A DNA stretch of 13,762 bases, taken from Pusillimonas sp. UBA6240 (lineage in GTDB: Bacteria > Pseudomonadota > Gammaproteobacteria > Burkholderiales > Burkholderiaceae_B). A program made the translations under genes and the position numbers. Below, piece by piece: positions 1-5,841 of this stretch. Location of the stretch: the NCBI GenBank assembly GCA_002441445.1, contig DJWC01000028.1, positions 1-13,762 of the forward strand. Direction: 5' to 3'. Every line of letters starts with the position of its first letter. Within the stretch, counting starts at the first letter, position 1. Under the pieces are notes generated by a model. That model was not told the origin of the DNA. It was given only the letters and a program-made list of their open reading frames with translations, and made no database searches.

Positions 1-545
1 ATGCGCCCGTCCATCATGTCGCTGGGCGCGACGATGTCCACGCCCGCCTGGGCCTGCACCATGGCCTGGCGCGTCAGGATTTCCACGGTAGGCTCGTTCA
101 GCACATAGCCGTGCTCGTCGATCACGCCGTCCTGCCCATGGCTGGTGTAGGGGTCCAGCGCCACATCGGTCAGCACGCCCAGCTCCGGGAAACGCTGCTT
201 GAGCGCCGCCACCACGCGCGGCACCAGGCCGTCGGGGTTGGCGGCCTCGATGCCGTCGGGCGTCTTCAAAGCGGGATCGATGACGGGAAACAAGGCCATC
301 ACCGGTATGCCCAGCGCAACGCATTCCTCGGCGGCTTCCAGCAGGGTGTCGGGCGAATAGCGGACCACGTCCGGCATGGAGGGCACGGCCTGGCGCACCC
401 CTTGGCCTTCCATCACGAAGACGGGGTAGATCAGGTCGGCGGTAGCGAGCACGTTTTCGCGCACCAGGCGGCGGGAGAATTCATCGCGCCGGTTGCGGCG
501 CGGGCGGGAAGCGGGGAAGTCGGGAGTCAGAATGAAAGATGTCAT
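1..545 (-). CDS. hemB: Delta-aminolevulinic acid dehydratase (porphobilinogen synthase), 5' part
   Basis: The enzyme condenses two 5-aminolevulinate molecules into porphobilinogen, the second common step of tetrapyrrole synthesis, in the cytoplasm. About 181 N-terminal residues are visible, out of roughly 335 usual for the family; the catalytic lysines lie beyond the window edge. Residues 127-140 read DVALDPYTSHGQDG, matching the known aspartate-type motif DxALDx(Y/F)x3G(H/Q)DG of magnesium-dependent enzymes such as that of Pseudomonas aeruginosa; the cysteines of the zinc type are absent. The visible part ends in APSDMMDGR, another family hallmark. The ATG at 545-543 overlaps the engB stop as ATGA, and AAGG (556-553) lies 7 bases upstream, so translation is probably coupled to engB. 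The reading frame is intact. Identification is firm; only the 3' half is unseen. Confidence 0.95.
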   Translation of the reverse strand, partial: MTSFILTPDFPASRPRRNRRDEFSRRLVRENVLATADLIYPVFVMEGQGVRQAVPSMPDVVRYSPDTLLEAAEECVALGIPVMALFPVIDPALKTPDGIEAANPDGLVPRVVAALKQRFPELGVLTDVALDPYTSHGQDGVIDEHGYVLNEPTVEILTRQAMVQAQAGVDIVAPSDMMDGR

Positions 546-1165
546 GGTACGACCTTGGGTGAGATCCAGTTTTCTATTTGCGCGGTGGCCTCGTCCAGGC
601 CTATGCGATGGGTGGCGGAGAACGGCATCGCCTTCAGGGTGCCGATATCGGCAAGCTCCTTCCTGACCGCGGCGACCGCCTTGACGCGCTGGCCGTAAGG
701 CAGCTTGTCGGCCTTGGTCAGCAAAGCCATGACGGGAACCCCGGTGGGCGCTATCCAGTCCGCCAGCCGCCGGTCCAGTTCGGTCACCCCGCGGCGGATA
801 TCGATGAGCAGCACCACGCCGGCCAGCGACGGCCGGTTGCGCAGATAACCCCCCAGGACGTCCGCCCATTCATCGCGGGCCTGCTTTGCGATCGAAGCAT
901 AGCCGTAACCGGGCAGGTCCACAAGAAAGCCCAAAAAGGCGCCGGGCTCGACCGGGTCGGGGATGCCGAACAGATTGATGAGCCGCGTGCGCCCCGGCGT
1001 CTTGCTGGAAAAGGCCAGGCGGCGCTGATTGGCCAGTACATTGATGGCCGAGGACTTGCCCGAATTCGAACGGCCCACGAAGCAGACCTCCGCCGTGGTG
1101 GGGGGCGGCAACTGGTCGAGACGGGCCGCCGAAACGGTGAAGGTGGCGCGATGCAAAATGGACAC
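542..1165 (-). CDS. engB: Ribosome biogenesis GTP-binding protein EngB/YsxC/YihA
   Basis: Small essential GTPase of the TRAFAC class that acts in late assembly of the large ribosomal subunit. The 207-residue length fits the family. All G motifs are visible: G1 GRSNSGKSS (31-39), G2 around TPGRT (56-60), G3 DLPGYGYA (83-90), G4 TKAD (150-153) and G5 SAT (183-185). The start is GTG at 1165-1163, giving the typical N-terminus with a following F-x-x-S-A segment; there is only a weak AGG about 8 bases upstream, and no in-frame ATG nearby fits better. It is first in a minus-strand operon with hemB, with which it shares an ATGA overlap. A promoter should lie in the divergent region toward cytochrome c4, but I see no strong minus-strand hexamer pair there. 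Confidence 0.95.
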   Translation of the reverse strand: MSILHRATFTVSAARLDQLPPPTTAEVCFVGRSNSGKSSAINVLANQRRLAFSSKTPGRTRLINLFGIPDPVEPGAFLGFLVDLPGYGYASIAKQARDEWADVLGGYLRNRPSLAGVVLLIDIRRGVTELDRRLADWIAPTGVPVMALLTKADKLPYGQRVKAVAAVRKELADIGTLKAMPFSATHRIGLDEATAQIENWISPKVVP

Positions 1166-1202
1166 GAGGATGCCTGGGGGTCTGTTGGTTCAAGCGCTAT
1201 TG

Positions 1203-1208
1203 TATAAT
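1203..1208 (+). promoter_or_regulatory. Predicted -10 element for the cytochrome c4 transcript
   Basis: A perfect TATAAT lies 112 bp upstream of the cytochrome c4 start in the 155-bp divergent gap. No good -35 is present at 16-18 bp; the candidates are only TCTGTT-like. A plus-strand start near 1215 would give a leader of about 105 nt that contains the hairpin at 1229-1265. The reverse strand at the same place reads TTATACAAT, so the element could also serve engB-hemB. Confidence 0.35.
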
Positions 1209-1228
1209 CGCAGGTTTGAAACAGTTGC

Positions 1229-1265
1229 GCCATTTCCCTTAGGGCATGCTTTGGGTGGAAATGGC
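1229..1265 (+). repeat. 9-bp perfect inverted repeat in the cytochrome c4 leader
   Basis: GCCATTTCC (1229-1237) is exactly complementary to GGAAATGGC (1257-1265), with a 19-base loop that itself contains the palindrome GCATGC. No U-tract follows, so it is not a terminator. It may be an mRNA leader hairpin or a protein-binding dyad. Its position downstream of the TATAAT fits either an operator or a transcript-stabilising structure; the function is unknown. Confidence 0.4.
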
Positions 1266-1320
1266 ATTGTCATCGTGGTGCATCAGCGCACCGGATCGAA
1301 TCGCGATCGTCGAGGTCTTC

Positions 1321-2022
1321 ATGAAGCGCATGCTTTCCAGAATCGTAGTAGCCAGCGGCTTGTTGCTGGGTTCTTCCGCAGTTTCGGTAGCCTATGCCGC
1401 CGATGTGGCCGTAGCCAAGCCAGACGCGGCCAAGGGCGAGCAGCTCTATGCGAACGGCGACGCTGCGCGCGGCATACTGGCCTGTGCCAGCTGCCACGGC
1501 GCCGCGGGCAACAGCACGATTCCGGCCAACCCGAATCTTTCCGGCATGCCTCACGAATACCTAGTCAAGCAATTGGGGGACTTCACTCCCAAGGACGACA
1601 AGACTCCCCCCGCAAGGCGCGGTCCGGGCGGCGCCAATTCGGTCATGACCGCATTCGCCACGGCGCTTACCCCCGAAGACCGCCAGAACATCGCCTATTA
1701 TTTGGCGCAGCAGCAGCTCGATCCCAAGACAGCCGGCAACGCCACTAAGGAAGCCACCATGGAACGCGGCCAGCATATCTGGCGCGGCGGCCTGCCTGAG
1801 CGCAGGGTGCCGGCCTGTGCCGGCTGCCATTCGCCCAATGGCGCGGGCATCCCCGGTTTTTATCCCCGCTTGTCGGGCCAGCATCCCTCCTACATAGAAG
1901 AACAGCTCAAGCTGTTCCGCAGCGGCGACCGCGCCAACAACACCATCATGCACGATATCGCCGATCGCATGTCCGACGCCGATATCGCCGCCGTGGCGGA
2001 TTACGCAGCCGGCTTGCGTTGA
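1321..2022 (+). CDS. Dihaem cytochrome c4, periplasmic
   Basis: A two-domain class I cytochrome c that carries electrons to terminal oxidases in the periplasm. The 233-residue product has a Sec signal peptide (MKRMLSR, then a hydrophobic stretch to about residue 24) with likely cleavage at AYA|AD near residue 26. There are two haem-binding CxxCH motifs, CASCH at 55-59 and CAGCH at 166-170. Likely axial methionines are M109 (NSVMTAF) and M210 (NTIMHD). The repeated two-domain organisation and length match cytochrome c4. I chose the ATG at 1321 because GAGG lies 5 bases upstream and it starts the signal peptide; an in-frame ATG at 1246 would only add an improbable tail. It sits just before the System II haem-ligation genes that would mature it. 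A terminator follows at 2073-2102. Confidence 0.93.
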   Translation: MKRMLSRIVVASGLLLGSSAVSVAYAADVAVAKPDAAKGEQLYANGDAARGILACASCHGAAGNSTIPANPNLSGMPHEYLVKQLGDFTPKDDKTPPARRGPGGANSVMTAFATALTPEDRQNIAYYLAQQQLDPKTAGNATKEATMERGQHIWRGGLPERRVPACAGCHSPNGAGIPGFYPRLSGQHPSYIEEQLKLFRSGDRANNTIMHDIADRMSDADIAAVADYAAGLR

Positions 2023-2063
2023 ACGCCGTCATCGCGGCGGGAAGCATGCCGCGGCAAGAAGTT

Positions 2064-2069
2064 TAGAAT
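2064..2069 (+). promoter_or_regulatory. Possible -10 element for resB
   Basis: TAGAAT, within TTTAGAATATAGG, matches the -10 consensus at five of six positions and lies 33 bp before the resB ATG. No clear -35 is found 16-18 bp upstream. Initiation about 7 bases downstream would fall inside the left arm of the terminator hairpin, giving a leader of roughly 27 nt. Confidence 0.35.
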
Positions 2070-2072
2070 ATA

Positions 2073-2102
2073 GGGGACGCTATCGACGGCATCCCCTTTT
2101 TT
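2073..2102 (+). terminator. Intrinsic terminator after cytochrome c4, abutting the resB ATG
   Basis: GGGGA (2073-2077) pairs with TCCCC (2092-2096). After one A-C mismatch the stem continues with GC (2079-2080) against GC (2089-2090), leaving an 8-base loop. Six T residues (2097-2102) follow at once and run directly into the ATG of resB at 2103. This is the canonical Rho-independent shape. It probably separates cytochrome c4 transcripts from resB-ccsA. A smaller GC hairpin (2024-2028 with 2035-2039) and the palindrome TGCCGCGGCA (2047-2056) lie between it and the cytochrome stop codon. Confidence 0.65.
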
Positions 2103-4166
2103 ATGAAGCCCGCTTTTGTGACTCGCCCTTCTTCCTCGCGCCGCCTGGGCTCGGATGTCTTCGAGCTGCTCGGCTCCATGCGCTTCGCCGTCAGCCTGCT
2201 GGTATTCATTTGCGTGGCCAGCCTGATCGGCACGGTCGTGCAGCAGAACCAGCCGGCCAGCGCGTATATCGACCAGTTCGGCCCGTTCTGGTTCGCCTTG
2301 CTGGATAAATTTTCCATCTGGCATATCTACAATAGCTGGTGGTTTCTGCTGATCATGGGCTTTCTGGTCGTTTCGACCACGCTTTGCCTGATACGCAATT
2401 CGCCCAGGTTCATCAAGGATGCGCAATCCTTTCGCGAGTACGTGCGTGCGGGCAGCCTGAAATCCTTTCATCACAGGGTCGAAGCGCGCAGCGCGGCCAG
2501 CGCCGGTGAAAACCGCGAACGCGTGCAGCAATGGCTGCGCTCGCAAGGCTATAAATACAAGGTCAGGGAAGAAGGCGACGGTGTGATGATCGCCGCCAAG
2601 AAGGGCGGCGCCAATCGCTTGGGGTATATCTTCGCCCATGCGGCCATCGTGGTGATTTGCGTGGGCGGCCTGCTGGACAGCGAATTACCGGTGCGGCTGC
2701 AGGTATGGCTGGGCGGCAAGCAGCCGATCACCGAGAATATGCTGATCTCGGAAGTCCCCGCGTCGGGCCGCCTGCCGGCGTCCAACCCCAGTTTCCGCGC
2801 CAATATGCTGGTTCCCGAAGGCTCCCAGAGCAGCAGCGGCATCGTCAGCGTGGACAACGGCGTATTGGTGCAGCCTTTACCCTTTACGCTCAAGCTCAAT
2901 AAATTCCTGGTGGAATACTATTCCACGGGCATGCCGAGCAGCTTCAAGAGCGAAGTCGAAGTCACGGACCCGGAAACCGGCAAGTCATTCAACCGGACCA
3001 TCGAGGTCAACGAACCCTTGCGCTTCAAGGGCGTAACGGTATATCAATCCAGTTTCGACGATGGCGGCAGCACGCTGCATCTCGTGGGCTACCCCTTGGC
3101 CGGTGCGAAAGCCCAGCCCTTCACGCTGGACGGCACTGTGGGCAAGAGCGCGGAAATCTCCCTGGGCGGCGGCGCCGGGCCGTCGCCGCTGCAGATAGAG
3201 TTTTCCGGCTTGCGCGTGATCAATGTCGAGGACCTGGGCGGCGGCGGGGAGCCGCAGCCCAAAGCCATGGCCGAACATGTGGCCGCCGTAACCGGCAGCG
3301 CGGCGGGCGCGAAGAACGAAAACCTGCGCAACGTGGGTCCCAGCGTGCAATACCGCATCATCGGCGGCGACGGGCAAGCCCACGAATTCACCACCTATAT
3401 GCTGCCCATGGAACTGGACGGCAGTTCCGTGTTTCTGGCCGGCGTGCGCAATTCCTCGGCCGAGCCGTACCGTTACATACGCATCCCCGCCGATGCCGAT
3501 CATTCCGTGGCGGAATTCATGAATCTGCGCGCCGCGTTGGCTGAACCGGCGCTGGTGCAGCAGGCGGCGGCGCGGTTCGCCCGCAAGAACGAGGGCGGGC
3601 CGATACAGCAGCCCCTGCTCGAAAAGGCGGCCCAAGGCGCGCTGGAAACCTTCCACAAGACGGGTTTCGACGGCATCATCGAACGGGTGCCCGAGCAGGA
3701 CAGGCAAAAGGTGCTGGAATTCGCCGTGCCCATGATCCAGTTGTCCTTGGCCGAATTGCGCGATATCGTTAGGGAACGTTCCGGGCTGCCGGCTGTCAAT
3801 CGTGAAGGCGGCAAGGGGCAGGAGGCCGACAGGTGGGTGCAGATGTCGCTGCTGGCGCTGGCCAACCTGCCTGACTACCCCGCGCCCGTGTTCCTGACTC
3901 TGAAAGGTTTCGATCAAGTGGAAGCCAGCGTTTTCCAGGTGGCGCGCAGCCCGGGCAAGAACACGGTATACCTGGGTTGCCTGTTCCTGGTGATAGGCGT
4001 GTTTTCCATGTTCTATATCCGCGATCGCCGTATCTGGGTATGGATCAAGCAGCAGGAACAAGACGGCAGCGAACTGCTGGCGGCCATGACTTCCCAGAAG
4101 CGCACTCTGGATTTCAACCACGAATTCGAGCGCTTCAAAGAGGCGCTTGCGCGCCTTACCACGTAA
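2103..4166 (+). CDS. resB: System II cytochrome c biogenesis protein ResB (CcsB/Ccs1)
   Basis: Membrane partner of CcsA in System II cytochrome c maturation; the pair moves haem to the periplasm and positions it for attachment to CxxCH. The 687-residue product has hydrophobic segments near 27-46, 78-97, 173-192 and 621-642, with a large hydrophilic, probably periplasmic, domain between the third and fourth, as the family has. Typical features are the SMRFAVSLL start of helix 1, the YNSWWF motif before helix 2, and H179 in helix 3 (IFAHAAIV), the position of a conserved haem-related histidine. ATG at 2103 has no Shine-Dalgarno; its upstream sequence is a terminator U-tract. GTG at 2118 is a possible alternative start preceded by GAAG. 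The stop codon overlaps the ccsA ribosome-binding site, so the two genes form an operon. In Bordetella naming this protein is CcsB. Confidence 0.93.
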   Translation: MKPAFVTRPSSSRRLGSDVFELLGSMRFAVSLLVFICVASLIGTVVQQNQPASAYIDQFGPFWFALLDKFSIWHIYNSWWFLLIMGFLVVSTTLCLIRNSPRFIKDAQSFREYVRAGSLKSFHHRVEARSAASAGENRERVQQWLRSQGYKYKVREEGDGVMIAAKKGGANRLGYIFAHAAIVVICVGGLLDSELPVRLQVWLGGKQPITENMLISEVPASGRLPASNPSFRANMLVPEGSQSSSGIVSVDNGVLVQPLPFTLKLNKFLVEYYSTGMPSSFKSEVEVTDPETGKSFNRTIEVNEPLRFKGVTVYQSSFDDGGSTLHLVGYPLAGAKAQPFTLDGTVGKSAEISLGGGAGPSPLQIEFSGLRVINVEDLGGGGEPQPKAMAEHVAAVTGSAAGAKNENLRNVGPSVQYRIIGGDGQAHEFTTYMLPMELDGSSVFLAGVRNSSAEPYRYIRIPADADHSVAEFMNLRAALAEPALVQQAAARFARKNEGGPIQQPLLEKAAQGALETFHKTGFDGIIERVPEQDRQKVLEFAVPMIQLSLAELRDIVRERSGLPAVNREGGKGQEADRWVQMSLLALANLPDYPAPVFLTLKGFDQVEASVFQVARSPGKNTVYLGCLFLVIGVFSMFYIRDRRIWVWIKQQEQDGSELLAAMTSQKRTLDFNHEFERFKEALARLTT

Positions 4167-4177
4167 GAGGTTAATTT

Positions 4178-5536
4178 ATGTCCCAGTCCATCACCCCGTC
4201 GAATATGCCGGTCTGGCAGGACGCCATGATGGCCAGCGGCGATGCGCGCGGCCGGCGCGGCAAGCCAGACTGGACCGATATCGCGTTTTTCCTGCTATTG
4301 GCCGCCGGAGCGGCCTATGCTCTGGCCAATTTCAGCCAGAGCATGGACTACTACGAGAAGGTCATCTTATGCGGGGCGGTAGCCGGGCTGAGCTGGCTGG
4401 CCTGGCTATGGCGGCCCTTACGCACTCTGATGATCGCCAGCGGCCTGAGCGCCCTGTTCGCCATCTGGCTGTACAGCTCCGGGGGCGGCCTGGAGCAGGG
4501 CGACATCACCCGCGCCGAGCATGTCTTCCTGCTGAAATACCTGCTGTCGTCCCAATCCGCCATATTGTGGATGTGCTCTTTGTTCGTGCTGGCCATGCTG
4601 TGCTACTGGATAGGCATATTCAGCAAGACGGCGGCCTGGCTGGGCACGGTGCTTACCTGGGGCGCCGTCTACGCCGGCGTCACGGGCCTGCTGGTGCGCT
4701 GGCGCGAGGGCCATCTGCTGGGGCCGGACATCGGGCACATCCCCGTCAGCAACCTGTATGAAGTCTTCGTCCTGTTCGCGCTGATCACCGCCATGTTCTA
4801 TCTGTACTACGAACGGCGCTACGCCACGCGCGCCCTGGGCGGCTTCGTGCTGCTGGTGATCAGTTCGGCCGTGGTGTTCCTGCTGTGGTATTCGTTCACC
4901 CGCGAAGCTTTCCAGATACAGCCGCTGGTGCCTGCCTTGAAAAGCTGGTGGATGAAGCTGCATGTGCCGGCCAATTTCATCGGCTATGGCACTTTTTCCC
5001 TGGCGGCCATGGTGGGTTTCGCCTACCTGATCAAGGAAAACGGCCAGACCCGCTCGCTGGGCAAGCTCGCGCCGCTGTTCATATTGGGCGCCATATTGTG
5101 CGCCGAGCCCATGGTCTTCGGTTCGGGCCAATTCTCGGCGACATGGATGCTTTACTTCGGCCTGGGGGCCATCATCGTCGGCACGATACTGGCTTTTCGC
5201 GCGCCTATAGCCAGCAAGCTGCCCTCGCTGGAAATCCTCGACGACATCATGTATCGGGCCATTGCCGTGGGCTTTGCCTTCTTCACCGTGGCGACCATAC
5301 TGGGCGCCTTGTGGGCGGCCGACGCCTGGGGCACGTATTGGCAGTGGGACCCCAAAGAAACCTGGGCGCTCATCGTCTGGCTGAATTACGCCGCATGGCT
5401 GCACATGCGCTTGATGAAAGGCCTGCGCGGCACCATGGCGGCATATTGGGCGCTGGCGGGCCTGCTGGTGACCAGCTTCGCCTTCCTGGGCGTCAATATG
5501 TTCCTATCGGGCCTGCATTCCTACGGCGAGCTATAG
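4178..5536 (+). CDS. ccsA: System II cytochrome c biogenesis protein CcsA (ResC), haem handling
   Basis: Haem-handling protein of the CcsA/CcmC/CcmF superfamily, working with ResB to present haem to apocytochromes. The 452-residue product is very hydrophobic, with about a dozen candidate membrane segments. The WWD signature WGTYWQWDPKETW is at 384-396, flanked by the likely external ligands H262 (KLHVPANF) and H447 (GLHSYGEL); H409 (AAWLHMRL) is the probable transmembrane histidine. The NLYEVFVLF segment is also typical. ATG at 4178 is supported by AAGAGG (4165-4170), 7 bases upstream, which overlaps the resB stop TAA (4164-4166); the 11-bp gap implies co-translation. Some annotation systems call this family CcsB, so the name alone can mislead. 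It ends the cytochrome operon. Confidence 0.95.
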   Translation: MSQSITPSNMPVWQDAMMASGDARGRRGKPDWTDIAFFLLLAAGAAYALANFSQSMDYYEKVILCGAVAGLSWLAWLWRPLRTLMIASGLSALFAIWLYSSGGGLEQGDITRAEHVFLLKYLLSSQSAILWMCSLFVLAMLCYWIGIFSKTAAWLGTVLTWGAVYAGVTGLLVRWREGHLLGPDIGHIPVSNLYEVFVLFALITAMFYLYYERRYATRALGGFVLLVISSAVVFLLWYSFTREAFQIQPLVPALKSWWMKLHVPANFIGYGTFSLAAMVGFAYLIKENGQTRSLGKLAPLFILGAILCAEPMVFGSGQFSATWMLYFGLGAIIVGTILAFRAPIASKLPSLEILDDIMYRAIAVGFAFFTVATILGALWAADAWGTYWQWDPKETWALIVWLNYAAWLHMRLMKGLRGTMAAYWALAGLLVTSFAFLGVNMFLSGLHSYGEL

Positions 5537-5550
5537 GCGGTCGGGCGCTT

Positions 5551-5577
5551 CCTGAACCGGCCTTTCACCGGTCCGGG
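5551..5577 (+). terminator. Hairpin 14 bp after ccsA, possible transcript end
   Basis: CCTGAACCGG (5551-5560) pairs with CCGGTCCGGG (5568-5577) through ten positions, with one A-C mismatch and one G-U, leaving a 7-base loop. No T-run follows directly, so it is not a canonical intrinsic terminator. It could act as a 3' end stabiliser or with Rho. The position just after the ccsA stop supports a role at the end of the operon. Confidence 0.35.
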
Positions 5578-5627
5578 CTGGCGAGTACGTTTGGTGCACC
5601 GCACGAAAACAAACGTGTTGGCGTTTA

Positions 5628-5656
5628 TTGGTAAATACAGTAAAATATTGTAAAAT
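5628..5656 (+). promoter_or_regulatory. Predicted sigma70 promoter of the diguanylate cyclase gene
   Basis: TTGGTA (5628-5633, four of six to consensus) and TAAAAT (5651-5656, five of six) are separated by exactly 17 bp in the AT-rich island. Transcription would begin near 5663 and leave a leader of about 180 nt before the ATG at 5842, including the strong hairpin at 5741-5773. The -10 lies inside the palindrome TGTAAA-A-TTTACA, so a bound protein would probably block the promoter. Confidence 0.5.
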
Positions 5657-5680
5657 TTACACTAATACTGTCCTTTACAA
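5631..5680. repeat. Array of phased GTAAA / TTTAC elements (candidate operator)
   Basis: GTAAA occurs at 5631, 5640 and 5650 in the same direction, spaced 9 and 10 bp, about one helical turn; its complement TTTAC occurs at 5656-5660 and 5674-5678. The elements form several dyads: TGTAAA-A-TTTACA (5649-5661, perfect), ACAGTA (5637-5642) with TACTGT (5666-5671), and TTGTAAA (5648-5654) with TTTACAA (5674-5680). The array overlaps the predicted promoter, which suggests a transcription-factor binding region. The regulator is unknown. Confidence 0.5.
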
Positions 5681-5740
5681 GCCCGTGCGGCCGGACAATC
5701 GAAGTTTCACCAAATTTCGGTACCGGTACTCGCTGGCCCG

Positions 5741-5773
5741 CCCGGCCCGTCTGGCGATGCAAGACGGGCCGGG
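5741..5773 (+). other. Strong 12-bp hairpin in the diguanylate cyclase leader
   Basis: CCCGGCCCGTCT (5741-5752) is perfectly complementary to AGACGGGCCGGG (5762-5773), with a 9-base loop. Only GTTTAGG follows, so the U-tract is too short for a standard terminator. It lies 68 bp before the start of the cyclase gene. The 10-bp palindrome GTACCGGTAC (5720-5729) is just upstream. It may be a weak terminator, an attenuator or a stabilising leader structure. I could not match the leader to a known c-di-GMP riboswitch. Confidence 0.5.
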
Positions 5774-5841
5774 GTTTAGGTAAAGGGGCGCGTTCGAGCC
5801 CGCGCCTTCAATGGCCAACTTCGTTTGCTGCAGAGAATGCT

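Larger units (their letters stand above)
5599..5690. repeat. 7-bp inverted repeat bracketing an AT-rich island
   Basis: CCGCACG (5599-5605) and its exact complement CGTGCGG (5684-5690) enclose 78 bp that are far more AT-rich than anything else in the window. No target-site duplication is visible outside the arms, so evidence for a small mobile element is weak. The arms may be coincidental or may allow a large cruciform or leader structure. Confidence 0.3.

Noticed and set aside
1246..1320. Upstream ATG extending cytochrome c4 by 25 residues
   Set aside because: It would place a non-signal-like tail before a clean signal peptide; the ATG at 1321 has GAGG at good spacing.
2985..4121. 378-codon open frame on the minus strand inside resB
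   Set aside because: It is the antisense shadow of a strongly recognised gene in GC-rich DNA; its protein is rich in H, Q, G and R with no domain and no ribosome-binding site.
4418..5404. 328-codon minus-strand open frame inside ccsA
   Set aside because: Antisense shadow of the CcsA membrane protein; low-complexity charged product without recognisable motifs.
5663..5841. c-di-GMP riboswitch in the cyclase leader
   Set aside because: I could not align the leader with the conserved GEMM-type cores; only simple hairpins are visible. A covariance-model search would settle it.
5537..5841. Insertion sequence or prophage remnant near the c-di-GMP genes
   Set aside because: No transposase or integrase fragment, no long terminal repeats and no target duplication are visible.
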